NCBI GenBank assembly: GCA_003640385.1
Contig: RCAB01000709.1
Coordinates: 1-25,006 of the forward strand
Direction: 5' to 3'
From: Setaria digitata
Taxonomy: Eukaryota > Nematoda > Chromadorea > Rhabditida > Setariidae
DNA: 25,006 nt
A program made the position numbers and the translations under genes. Shown piece by piece: positions 1 through 12,000 of the stretch. Within the stretch, counting starts at the first letter, position 1. Each line of letters starts with the position of its first letter. The notes under the pieces are model-generated. The model saw only the letters and a program-made list of their open reading frames with translations, made no database searches and was not told the origin of the DNA.

Positions 1-26
1 TATATATATATATATATATATATATA
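1..26. repeat. (TA)n microsatellite
   Basis: Thirteen uninterrupted TA dinucleotides open the window. The tract may extend past the left edge. It is a simple-sequence repeat with no other signal. Confidence 0.95.
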
Positions 27-152
27 ATACATGATTTTATAATATAAATAGATTTTTATGACAGACAGATGAAAAAAATCAATTCAATTATCCAGTGACC
101 AAGAAACTGCCTCATTAACTAGATATCATCAAACATCGTTACTAATAGCAAC

Positions 153-2089
153 TTACTTATCTGAATCAGTACCATCATCTGATTCCTTCTTTAAAAATTT
201 TGCTTTCTTCTCTCGAGGTTTTGACGTATCAGCCGTAGATTTCTTTGGTTCGTAAAACGAAATATTTTGCTTTAACATGTTAGCATAATCACCTTCACGC
301 TTATTAGCTGCAGCGCGTCTTTTGCGAGGTTTATTGTTAATATCGTTAACATCGAAAGTGGATACCTTTGTGTCAACTGCTTCATCTGGCCTATACCAAG
401 TATTATAATACTTCATTATTATTATCGAATGCTGATTACCATCCAGCAACACTCAAGGAAGCTTAAATTTAGTGAATTATTAGGAATTAAAAGTTTTAAT
501 TCCAAGATAAAGTACAGGATAGATACTAAAGACAGTAATGTATTAGCACAAAAAATTTCATGAAGTTCCAACAGCAAGTGACTAACTTTTCCTCATCATC
601 TGTATCATCAAATATACCGTTGATTTGGGGCTCTGACTCCAGTAGTGGTGAATTCACAGGTTTTGATTCATGGGGTTTGTATTTTTCTGCTATAAGCTCA
701 TCTGAATTCAATTTACCGATCTTTTCACATATTTCGACTATCCTGTTGCTGAAAAACAGAATTACGCAAAACATCACTCAGGTTCTAGATGTTTAAATTG
801 CACGAAAACCGAAAACTTAACTCACCAAATCAACTTTATTTATTACTGTTAAGTTCAACCCAATAATAGAAATGTTTTAAATACATTGGATACAAAAGAT
901 TAATTATATAAAGTGTGGTTATGCAATCTAGCTTAATGGAAACTATAAAAATTACGCCTGAACTATTTCAGAAATTAAAAACTAAAACCTACCATTTTAA
1001 GTAGCCTACATACATACACAGAAAGCTATGCAGTAGCTGATCAGATCTTTCGAAAGTAATGAAAGTTCTTTGGTAAGGATAAATAATCGAATCAACACCT
1101 TAGTCCATCAACTTGCTTTCGTAAACTAATATTCTCATCAATCAAACTACGGTATCGATCCTGCGCTCTCCTTTCAAATTCGACAACTTCCATCGATAAA
1201 GTCTGAACTTCTTTCGTCAGCTTTTCAAGTAGACTGTATATCAACTTTGGCTAAAAAACATTATTGCCTATTAGCAATCAATAAATAGATCTCTATAAAT
1301 AAAAAGCATAAGGTTGACAGTAGATTACAATTTAAATACTATAAATATCAATAAATTAACTTCTTCTAAAGAAGGAAATGACTCATTCAAATTCCATAGA
1401 TTCCAGAAATTCACAACTATTTGTAATATCGCATTAATCGATGAGATTCTAAAAATAATTAGTAAATAACACAGTAAAATGTTAAAAGCACTATTAAATA
1501 ACCTTTTCATTTGATGTGCTTGGTTGTTCTTCTTGATCACTACTCAGTTTCCTACGCTGGCGTCTGCAGCCTAGAATTATTAAACACTGAGTATACTATA
1601 CAACACTATAAAGTGCTTTCACAGTTCTTCTCCATACTTCCAGAACTCAGTTTTAGCTTCTCGGAATATCTTACTCATGAAGTAGCGAATATCATTATTC
1701 ATCAGTAATAGAATACAAATCGGTAAACAGCTAAATACTAGCCGTTCAAGAAATTTATTAAGGATATATTTCTACGATGAATTACAATGAATTAACTTCA
1801 TAAAAATACAGACTCCAACATTTGGTAGAAATGACAATTATGAGATTAGCAGTGGTGGAGTGTCACAAACACTGATGTTAATTATTGATGACTCAATCAA
1901 TCAGCGATATCCGTTAAATAGTAAATGATTATCAACTTCAGATATTAGCGACGGATAAAGCAAAGAGAAGTACACAGACAGTTAAAACAAATCATGATGA
2001 TTCGAAAGAAGTCAATTACCTTTAGTAACAATCTCGTCAATGCTTGATGCGCTTTTTATCTTATTTTTCCTACCAGGTAATCTTCCCAT
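153..2089 (-). CDS. Coiled-coil protein with basic C-terminus, possible shugoshin-like; 6 exons
   Basis: Exons (minus strand): 2089-2020, 1659-1623, 1563-1503, 1250-1099, 748-587, 390-153. They join in one frame to give about 239 aa. The N-terminus is MGRLPGRKNKIKS. A coiled coil covers roughly residues 57-120 (heptad-like, with LIDENISLRKQ). An acidic stretch (FDDTDDEE) follows, then a basic patch (KPRKRRAAANKR), the motif NISFYEPKK, and a Lys-rich then acidic end (SDDGTDSDK). An N-terminal coil plus a basic C-terminal motif of the form [IV]-S-[FY]-x-E-P matches the plan of shugoshins, which protect centromeric cohesin. The resemblance is short, so the identity is a hypothesis. The exon 2 acceptor (TTCCGAG) is weak and chosen by frame. 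The TAA stop overlaps a perfect GTAAGT donor (156-151), so the gene may continue beyond the left edge. Confidence 0.6.
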
Positions 2090-2134
2090 AATATCAGGCA
2101 AGAACGATCTTAGCGTATCTTTTTAGGCAGAACC

Positions 2135-2142
2135 CTGAAAAC
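2135..2142 (-). promoter_or_regulatory. Candidate trans-splice acceptor of the shugoshin-like gene
   Basis: On the minus strand a GTTTTCAG acceptor ends 45 nt upstream of the ATG at 2089. No donor in this window pairs with it obviously. It lies about 470 nt downstream of the eIF2A poly(A) signal. This is what a spliced-leader acceptor of a downstream operon gene would look like, but no spliced-leader read is available. Confidence 0.4.
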
Positions 2143-2607
2143 GAAACTAGATGCGATGGTCTAGACCAGCTAATACACCGCAAACGGCTTGATAAGAAAT
2201 CAAGGTTCTTTCAACAACATTAAAACGTCATGCATCATCATAAAACAGTCAAATATGCTTTTTGCTTCTAACAGCTTAGTTCATGGCCTATAACCATTCA
2301 CAGATTTAAAGTCACTTCAATTAAATATCGCAAGTAATTCTCAGGAACACATAAATATCACCACAATTACCCTACCCCATTGCTTCAAAAATTGAGACAG
2401 CTCATGTTAGAGGCACCCAAATTTGCTATAACCAGGTAGATATTCAAAATATGTCAAAAGCTTTTCTGAATATAGCATATATATTACAAAAACGAATATA
2501 TTCGAAAATTTTATTCATATTCTGAAAACAGCAATGTAACAGCGTAAAATTTCGACATGATAGAGCGATAGAAAAAAAAAAAAAATTCAAAACGATATAG
2601 GATCATT

Positions 2608-2613
2608 TTTATT
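2608..2613 (-). terminator. Poly(A) signal AATAAA of eIF2A
   Basis: AATAAA on the minus strand lies 79 nt downstream of the eIF2A stop codon at 2692-2694. A T-rich stretch precedes it in the 3' UTR. It is the nearest canonical signal to the stop. Confidence 0.65.
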
Positions 2614-2691
2614 TGCTCCCTTGCACAAGAAAGAAAAAAATTTTGCCTTTTCTCCAAGATTAATTTAAAAATAGGTTCAAACAGTACGATA

Positions 2692-5600
2692 TCAAGTAAC
2701 TTTTAATTTTTCCAATTCTTCAACTATCTCATTTTCTTTATCAATTTTTGCCACCTGATTTGCTTCCAGAACTTCTCCGCTTTCTTTGCGCTTTTTCAGT
2801 TTCTCAATATCATCGATCTTCTTTTGTAAAGCACGTATCTGAAACACATGTTAAATTATTTTGTAAAGAATAACACTATACATAAAGACAAATTATCTAA
2901 AAGTAAAAATAAATTAACCATAATTTACTGCACCAATTCTCGTATGTTCATTCAAAATGCGGATAAATTCACACACTATGTGTAAATAAAATTCGATAAT
3001 TAGCTGACAATTTAAAAGACCTATGTTTATCTATCCGTAATATTTTAGCAGCTCCAATTTCTTAGCTCCACTTCATTTACTCTTATGGTATTATTAAATG
3101 GCATCAAAAGCATATCAGGTAATTTTATTTTTGGTTGTAAAACGAGTTAATAAATGGATTTGAGAAAAAACACCTTTTTTTTTACCTTTTTCTCCTTCTC
3201 AGATAAACAAGTCTTTGGACCTGAAGAGGAAGTTGATGTCTTCAGGGCACCTTTTGTCAATCCTAAACAAGTGACAGTGAGATTTTGTCTGTAGAGGTGA
3301 GCAAAAGTCAAAAAAAAAAGAGAAAAGGAAATATAAACAATATGTGAAAACATGCAAATGGCGTTTGTTCTATCGCCATTACCTACTGCTAAACAAATCT
3401 AGGCCACCTTTGCGCAAATGAGGAGGTACATAAGCTCCATTTCTGCTGACTGCACCGACTGGCAAATTATTGATGGGATGCTCAGTGCCTACATTTCTCT
3501 TCTGCATCATTAAACCAGCTTTTGCTCTGTCTTCAAGTGTCAGAATTGGAATAGAAAAGGAATGATAGATGTTTCCAGGAACAGGTCGCCACTGCACCTA
3601 TAAAAACAAATTCTTCTAATTTCATTATAATATGCTCTAAAACTAATAAATGCTTATTACGGACAAATTTGGCGAAAGAAAAAATTTAGAAATGGCCGCA
3701 AACTAAAGGAATTGTATCGCACATGTAATCAAATTATAAGTTTACGATACAACAACAATAAACTAAATTATAGAAAATATCAGAAATTATCACTAGATTC
3801 ATCAGAATAGTGCTGGATAATTGCACTACTACACAATAGATAGAACTACAGATAAAAAATTTAACTACGTATTCAATCTAAAATATCATTAAATTATTAA
3901 ACCAATATGCTCTATTGCCATAATTAATTTAGTAGATGGAAGCTATATCTAAAAAACAGCAACAAATGGAAGAAAAATGAATACCTGCCATAATTCAGAA
4001 GGAGAACTATAACAATGTTCATAAAGCAAGCGACCACTATAGTGCCATATCCTAAAGGAATTATCGATTCGAAGTCTTGGAGCTGTAGTGGCAGTCATTA
4101 AATGTTGACCATCTGGTGCCCATTCCAATAATGTTGTATTTGGAGCTTCGATCTGAATAATGTCACTACTTATGGGTAAGAAAGAAAAAAAAAGAGAAAA
4201 AGAAAGCAGAAAATGCATTTCGTTGTTTAATCATAAGATGGGAATGATAAGGAAATTAAGCCTCAACAAAGTGAAATTGCAGCAAAGAAAAGTACCGTAA
4301 CAATTTCCCGCCGAGCTTCAACATCCCAAAACTGCATACGGCCGCTTGCAATATTTCCGAAACCACAAAGTATTAGGATATTTCCAAATCGATTATAATA
4401 CATATCATTTCGTGGGCCTTCTCCAAAGTCGAAAACTGGATCACATTTCAAATTGTATAAGGTAACCTGGGAAGACAAGAGAGAAATAAGTACAGCGATA
4501 TCCCCTCTGATTTGATTAAAATCACGACACTGTTTCATCAACTGGGTAAGAGAATCCATTCATATGACTGCTCTGATCGCAGTAATAGTCATAAAAACTC
4601 ATAGACTTGGATAACAAACTGTAATAGTCTTAATCAAAACAACTTAAAATGATACCCGAGCCGGCATAAATCCATAGCAAACTGCAAACTGCTTTCCACT
4701 AGGACTCCATTTAGCGCAATAAACAGGTCCATTCTTCTCAAGCGGCACAGCACAGCTATCACCATTTACTGCCACAAGGTACAGATTCTGTTCACCATAG
4801 TAACTCTTATTTGACTTATCTACATCTAATATCGCCATCACTATCATTGCGCTTCCTAAAAATATTCATTACAGTATTAAAACTGCAATATATTCTTCGT
4901 AAATTTATTCTAAAGAATAAGATTATCGGTTAAAAAGTGCCAATTCATGACAAATAGTGAACTATCAGGTTCATGAATGGTAAGTGTTTAGACCGCAATG
5001 AACCATTGGTAATTTTTATGCTTTCAATAAAACAATCGACATGATTTCATCGAAAGCTAACAGCAGACCTTTGCAACTCCATAAAAAATTAATTTTGTCG
5101 CATTTAAAGAGAGTTTTACTAGCGACAGTGGTGAATTTATGATCCAATCTGAAACATCAAAAATAATCACCCGAAAGGGAAATGTACCTAATTTTTTCAA
5201 ATGAAATAAAATCACACAACATGATTTTTCATCGTAAGTTACTTCTTCAAAGCAAAAGACAATCTTTTCACATACATAGACCATCTCTTACAAATCATAG
5301 CTTTGAGATGTACCTCTTCAACTGTACCAATGCAGGTTGTCCACCAGATGCAGGAACATATACTGCAAGGTGATGTGGTTCCATTCCAGAGCTTAATGAA
5401 CAACTTTCGACATTTCGTAGCACTAACTTTGATTCATATTTCTCTGCAAAACACAAATCTATATTGAGATATATCGCTTATAACACGAAAGAACAACTAT
5501 TACAAGAAGTGAAGAAGTAAATCCATTAATTATTATGTGTTTCTGCAAGAGGATACAAAGCAGCAATAACTTGCCATATGAATTATATTTGTGGATGAGA

Positions 5601-7649
5601 ATTTCGGATCCAACTAAACGAACCGAATAAACTTCATCATCAGTCCACTGGATTTTCCATGAGTTCTTAAATTAAACAGTCTATCACTGTACTGCGTTAC
5701 AAATCATATTTATCAAGGTTAAAAAATACTGGGAGAGATACCTGTTTCTGAGCAATTAGTGTAGTAATATGCTTTCCGTCTGGAAGAGACCATAACCTGA
5801 GATTTGGTGCTGGTTGTCGATGTTCGACATTTTCAGCCTAAAATAAATGTCACTGATATCGATCAAAATACAAATTTTCTTTTTTAAAATATTACCCAAA
5901 CATATTTAGTCTGCTATCAAATAATTGCACAATCTCCCCCCTCACCCTCTTGATCTAATTATTTCAGACTACCTAGAACTTTCTTAATTCAGCAAACAAC
6001 GTATAAAACACAACCCTAGAACGCCTTCACTCATGCTACACATGCCATTTCATCCTAAAGCTATATCCTGCATGTATAACAGAATTTATAGGCTCACCGT
6101 CACGCACAACGACAAAGATCGTGAGCGAGCTCACAATTAAAGCCTTTTTATTTGGCACACGTTTCCCAAGTATGATGGAAATGGTAAAGTTCCCATACTA
6201 GAATGCATGTGCATTAAAGAATCGAACCTACCATCATTTCCTAATTACTACATAACTGACCACCCTGCCATCTAACAGATGGAACCAATAGATATGACAT
6301 AAAGTTACCAATAGGCCAAAGAGACCTCACAGATTATTCCACAAATTAAGGTAACATATTACGCTTGATATCAGAGTTCTTGTCACAGTTACTTATCAAA
6401 AAATTTGCCGTAGCGCCTATTAAAAGACAGGATTAAAATTCCTTGCTGACCTCCCTTCTGCCTTCATTTTCTTTTCCCTCAATTCCACAGATGGAGAATC
6501 ATTATTTAAATAAGCATGTAAACTGCAAATGTCGTCAAAATTGGGCGATAAAAAAATAGATTTTTTCATTGCTAATAAGTTATCAGATCTTAATATCCTA
6601 CTCTAATGAGTATTCCCTTTACACTCCTACGATATCATAATGAATAAAAAAAATGATCATTATAAAATCAAAAACCGAACAATGTCATATGTCTGAAAAT
6701 TTTGAAAAAAAAAAAAAAGAAAAGAAAAAAGAAAGCAGCTGGGCAAACCGTTTTTGCAACATAAGCAACATATGGCTCATACGTTGCTAGTAGCCGATCC
6801 CTTGGAGAAAAGACAAGTTGTTGAGTACGTGGTAAGTCAACATTAAATATTTCTCTTCCAGTAGAACTCTCTACCAGGACTGTTCTGAAAACGTTGTCCA
6901 TTACCAAAACAAATATTCATGAAATTTATTCCTTGGAATTAGGACCGAAAAGTCTTTCTAATTAAAATGAAGGTCAAATAGATGGTGGCAATTCTGAAAA
7001 AATGAGCTTGCTTTCACTATGTGCGGAATTACGGGACTGAAAGGCAACTCGTTACTCTGAATAGAGAGACTGCTGCGTTGATAAAAGTTGATAAAAAAAT
7101 ATAAAAAAAAAATCAACATACCTTACGGTATCACAATAACAAAAATATTGCCCAGTATTACTGAACTGAAATACCCGACACGGATGTGATTTCGGATCTC
7201 TGGAAAAAAATGATAAACCTTCAAAACATTTTACATCACATAAACAACTTATTCGTATTAAAAATTAGTAAGAAAAAAAAAATTTACTGGGACTTGTCGT
7301 ATATGCTTGTAGGTGAACTTATACCCTTGATGATACCGAATCCATCAGAACCGCGCACTGCAAATTAACATTTTAAAAACTGTACACATTCTTCGTTTGC
7401 TGGAAATATTAAATTGGAAATAACATTACAGATAATATACTTTATGATTCAGTAGTTTGTAGCTAAACATTTGCAAAAAAACAGCATTTTTTTTTTTTTT
7501 CACATATTTTGAGACAGTTTGAAGAAGATGCGGCAACTACATATGATTATATAGCATACAGCAACGTCTATCCTTATTTACCTGTTAATCCATAAAGACA
7601 TATAAATCTAACAAAACTAACCAGCATAGTGCAAATTCTCGCCCATCAT
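2692..7649 (-). CDS. eif2a: Eukaryotic translation initiation factor 2A (eIF2A), complete, 14 exons
   Basis: Exons: 7649-7622, 7357-7325, 7197-7122, 6884-6749, 5837-5742, 5665-5575, 5443-5314, 5148-5069, 4855-4656, 4466-4296, 4152-3985, 3597-3383, 3288-3186, 2838-2692. They give 557 aa in one frame; the human protein is 585 aa. eIF2A is a cytosolic WD-type beta-propeller protein linked to non-canonical initiator-tRNA delivery. Blade motifs follow the family in order: VRGSDGFGII (10-19), NLRLWSLPDGK, the HLAVYVPASGG block, DVDKSNKSYYGEQ, WSPSGKQFAVCYGFMPA (about 273-289), CDPVFDFGEGPRN, APRLRIDNSFRIWHYSG and ELWQ (400-403). YVPPHLRKG (459-467) and a Lys/Glu-rich helical C-terminus (510-557) complete it. 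The start is the first of two ATGs. Intron 6 uses a GC donor (GCAAGT, 5574-5569). The exon 3 acceptor is CAGAG, chosen by frame. Confidence 0.95.
5838..6748 (-). other. eIF2A intron 4 (911 bp), unusually GC-rich
   Basis: This is the longest eIF2A intron. Its middle (about 5930-6480) is visibly richer in G+C than the other introns and contains a C-rich run, the hairpin at 6121-6134 and a degenerate tRNA-like box pair at 6209-6277. I see no convincing coding exon on either strand. An old SINE or other dispersed element is possible. Confidence 0.7.
6121..6134. repeat. Perfect short inverted repeat GTGAGC-ga-GCTCAC
   Basis: Six-base arms are separated by two bases. A further GCTCAC lies at 6092-6097, so the left arm could pair with either copy. 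It sits inside eIF2A intron 4. No function is evident. Confidence 0.7.
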
Positions 7650-7687
7650 CACAATACCCGCGCTTCTCCTTCTACTAGGTTATTTAC

Positions 7688-7697
7688 CTGCAAATAA
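7688..7697 (-). promoter_or_regulatory. Candidate trans-splice acceptor of eIF2A
   Basis: TTATTTGCAG on the minus strand ends 38 nt before the eIF2A ATG at 7649. No upstream coding exon that fits eIF2A is seen. The arrangement suits spliced-leader addition, or a non-coding first exon. Confidence 0.45.
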
Positions 7698-8622
7698 TCT
7701 TTTTAATGAATATATACCAAATTTGTAGAACGTTCTAGTTTTAGAGCAATAACACATTCGGAAATTTTTGAAATCATCTATCCCTTTATGTTTCCTTCGC
7801 ATAACCTGAAATATTTATAGCGGTAGATTCCGGAGTATCACAACTTTCTTCCTCTAAACTTTACGCTTTCGTTATATAGCACGCATCGGCCGATGGCACA
7901 AATGAACAAAACATAAAATAATATTCCCAAGCTTCATTCTTTTTGAAAATAATCAGATGGAAAGAAAGTTGACGAAAAAAAGAGGAAAAATAGGTCACTG
8001 TAAAAAAGTAGAATTGTGAAAAACATATCTAAAATAACAAAAAAATTGATGCTGCAAAGGCATGAAACCTTCAAAGTCATTATAAGATAGTAATGTCAAA
8101 TATTTATTTGATCTATTATGTAACATAATGAAAAAGTTCTGAAATACAAATCACAGTAATCAGTTTAGGAAAACTAGATGATGTCGTAGAACGCATACTA
8201 ACCATGCAAATGATCAATGAGAAAATATGGAACACCATAAGGAATCAGTAAAGGGTTTTTCAACATCCCAAAAAGATAATCTAATGCAGAGATTAAAAAT
8301 TTATTACTGTCAGTGAACGCTAATGCTAAATTTGGCTGGAACAGGATGGAAATGTTGATTTCTCTTTTTTACAGGTTAAATGAATGTTAATAAAATGTTT
8401 CGAAAATACAATGATGAGAAAGGAAGGAATGCAAATACTAAATGTATTACTTTTCTTCAAAATTATGTGGAAAGTGGATCCTGCTGAAACATCACTACAT
8501 TGTACACTGCTTTTACTTACAATTCAGCAAAATCTAATGGGAGATCGGGTTACCATAAACAGACGCATAGTAACAGTTTTTTGAACTCTTGCTTAACTGA
8601 CGGCAGATCTTCCTCCTTATTT

Positions 8623-8646
8623 TCACAAACGACTAGCTTCACATAC
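8623..8646 (-). CDS. Possible alternative last exon of Spindly
   Basis: A good acceptor (ATATTTCAG, ending at 8647) is followed in phase 0 by seven codons (VCEASRL) and TGA. It could join the donor CGG/GTAATA at 9088-9087, replacing the tail that ends at 9055. A second frame of the same segment is open to about 8553 and looks coding-like (EEDLPSVKQEF), but no donor of matching phase was found. RNA evidence would be needed to accept it. Confidence 0.2.
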   Translation of the reverse strand, partial: VCEASRL

Positions 8647-9013
8647 CTGAAATATTCAAATTTATTGGCAAATAATATAAGCACATACCAAGCATATGTA
8701 TTACTGATATTCTAAATTGATATTACTTCCAAAAAAGAATGAAATGTAATTAAACTTTAACGAAAAAGTGGTAATTCGGAGAAAAACCAAAAAATATACG
8801 CTAAATTCCAAAAAAAAAAAAAAATTTGTTGAAGGGATCTTCCGAAGAAAAACGAAAGAAAAAATAAAAAAAAAAAATGGATACATGATTCAATACTTTG
8901 GATCGGAGTTTTGAAATCTCATACAATTATCTTTGATTCATACACTACGTTACTTTTGAAGTTTAGTAACAGAAGCACAAAATCTTTCTAAGTTGAAGAT
9001 TGTGTTATTAGGA

Positions 9014-9019
9014 TTTATT
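9014..9019 (-). terminator. Poly(A) signal AATAAA of Spindly
   Basis: AATAAA on the minus strand begins about 36 nt downstream of the TAG stop at 9055-9057. This proximity supports the choice of that stop as the main 3' end of the Spindly gene. Confidence 0.5.
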
Positions 9020-9054
9020 TCTCCGTAAGTTGTTCTTCAATATCCACTTTCTAA

Positions 9055-12000
9055 CTAAATGAATACAAAACGAACCCTTCGTATTACCCGTCTTTTTGGT
9101 TTTCGTCTCCCAGGATATACACTTTTAGTCTCACCGTCTACTGACTGACTTAATCCATCGTTCGACAGCTTAAAAAAAAAGTTTCACAATAGGAAAAAAT
9201 CTTTGTTCAAAAACATTATGAATTAATGAGAATCTAATCTTTGTTGTTAACTGTCTTTTTTTTTTTTTTAACAATTGGTGATATTTGCTGACAGCAGACA
9301 TTACTAGACTCCACTATACAATACTCCATGTGATAATTAAGAAATATGCCCGATGAAATCTTTACAACAAGAACATTAGGATATCGTGAAATATCATGGT
9401 TCTGGAGCAATATCAAGGCTATCTCTAGAGAGAGAAATAGAGATTATTATGGAATTGAGTACAAAAATTAAACTTAGGAATTACGTCCGTTACTGTTCAG
9501 GCGATTTAACAGAGAAATCATTATGCATAAATCACAAACCTGAAATCTGAGTCGCTTTTCAACAGGCATTTCCTTAAGATTAGTATCCGTCTGCGTTTTT
9601 ATTTCCGTTAGTAACGGTAATGCCTCATTTTGATTAACATCAGATATTGATCCAGTAGGACCTGTTTCTAGTTCTTAAAAATAATTCATATGATATTAAA
9701 AAACTGCAATAAATTTCTTTAGGAAATATTTGTCTTTATCATGCCATATATACTTTGTTATATCTCGCTGTCTGTGTTTTAACCCAGGGCTTTCACATAA
9801 GATAATGATAACTAGAAAGCAAAAAAGTAATGAAATAAAGAAGTACCGGCCGGGACATTCATATTTTCTTCTTCCCTCAGTGGTTTCAGCGGTTGTCTGG
9901 TAGATGTTGAAGAACAATCAGATATATTACATGAACTCTGCATTCCGCTGATGGTTTGAACATTTGGATCAGTCCGGTGAGTATCAGATTCACCGAAATC
10001 AGCAATTTGTTCCGACAGAACTTCTTAAAAAATTATTAGGAGTATTAAGCTGAATAGAGAAGAATTACACTAAAAGAATTTAATTTAGCGTGCAATGAAG
10101 TTTATTAAACTGTGAACTGCAAACGAGTCAAAGCACAGAACAATTTTGACTTCAAGATAAAGCGATAAAAAAAAAAAAAACAACTATTACTTAAAACCTT
10201 CAGATTTCATCTAATCACGAGTTATATACAGAAAATAAGAGAAAAACCTCTACATCCAGTGATTTATATTATAACTAGTATCTACAGAAATAAACAAGAA
10301 CCATTCGAAGGTTTAAGTGCTTTTATAAGCAGATTATTGGAATTCTTTTTCTGCTCCAGCAGTAGTCGTCTTTTCAGACATTCCAGTTCGTTCAACATTT
10401 TTCGGGAACGGTTGCATTCTTCCGAATATCGATGCTCACATTCTCGAAGTTTATCAAAATATTCTATGCGTTCCTTTTCTGCTTTCTCTAACTTCAGAGT
10501 TAACATTCTCACTTCTTCTCTGCAAGAGAAAATATTTAAAATCACAGATCTTTTGGTTTTCATCATAAAATTTAGATTTGGCATCAAATCAAAAACTGTT
10601 TGTAATGCAGGTGACTAAATGACTAAATAAAACTTGAAGATTCCTTCCAATGGAGAATTGCTAACGTGCAGAAACGAAAATGTATAATTCGGGCTGCACT
10701 TTTGAATTTTTGCTGCAGAGATTCAATTTGCTATGGAACCTACGAATAAATACAGTGATTTCTTTTATTCATCCTCAATTAGTTTTTGGACTCCAGTCAT
10801 CTTTAAATACAGATAAAAGAGAAGAAAACTAGCTTTAAACTGTTAAAAGCATAATCCTTCAAGTCAACTATTTCTGTATAATTCGAAACAGGCTCTGTTT
10901 CAATCTGTGCCTTTTCCTTGCATTTCTCCAACAATTTGGCATTAAGTTTCATCAGTTCAGTACGTAAACGAGAAATTTCCAACTGCGACGCACTCGTGTC
11001 ACCACCTTAAATAAATTAAGTAAAAAGCTGAACCAGCATAAAAAAGGGGAATAAAAACACCCTACTATATAAATCTCTACTTGCAACATGCAACAATAAA
11101 TGAAAAATATCCATTTTACACATGCGCTTCATTACTGCCGAACAACCACAAAAGCAACAAGAATATGAGGAAAAAAAACTTGCTTTTTTCAGAAACATCA
11201 AATAAGAACCCAGACGCCTCTCCTACCTTAAATCAAAATTCATTAAGCATATTACTAAATAAAGTTTACCAACAAGCCTATCATCAGTGCGTAAAGTCAA
11301 GGCGAGCATCAGTTCGTGTCGCAGTTCATTTAACTCCAATTCATATACCTCTTTCTGGCTAGCAAAAAAGTCATTTTGGGATTTCAGCTTCAGAAGATCT
11401 TTTTCCAGTTTGACTCTTTCATCAACAAACTAAAAACGAAGTCTAAAAGTTCTCGCAAACAAACTAGCGAAGAAACCTAAAAATGACTAGTGGTTTCATT
11501 TCCCAGATAACTTACAAATGATAGCAAGACTAAAATTACGGAAAACCTGTAAAAAGTTGAACTAAACACAACATAAAAACTATTTTTTTTTGATATGAGA
11601 TGAAAATCGGATAAATCGGATTCAACTCACCTCGAAAAACATCGAGTTTCCTTTCTTCGCGATCTTTGTTTTACTACGATATTCATTCAGTTCTGATGTC
11701 AGCTCATTGCATCGATTTTTTAATTCCTTTAAAAATTACTATTCAAATGAAAAATGCCAAAAAATGTGATCGAGAATAACCTTAAAAACATCGAAAAACT
11801 AAAGAAAAAATCTAAAAATGAACGATGCTTTTATCCCGTTGGAAAGCCTGCAAATAATACTTGCATATCATAACAAACTTGCAAACCAAAACATAAAAAA
11901 AAAGAACGTAACATAAAATTCATTCTTCCTAGTATAAAATAACGGAGAAAATTTGATAGAAACAAAGATAAAAAACAACCTCGACATTTTGTTTGTAGCC

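Larger units (their letters stand above)
7688..9013. other. Spacer between Spindly and eIF2A, about 1.3 kb
   Basis: This AT-rich sequence lies between the Spindly poly(A) signal and the eIF2A acceptor. It contains A-rich tracts around 8811-8824 and 8868-8878. An exon-like minus-strand segment near 8560-8646 is listed separately. No RNA gene or promoter is recognisable. Confidence 0.6.

Noticed and set aside
6209..6277. Functional tRNA gene
   Set aside because: The A and B boxes are plausible, but at least two T-stem pairs and three acceptor-stem pairs fail; kept only as a tRNA-like relic.
10259..10618. Plus-strand 119-codon open frame
   Set aside because: It is the antisense shadow of a Spindly coiled-coil exon (10517-10302).
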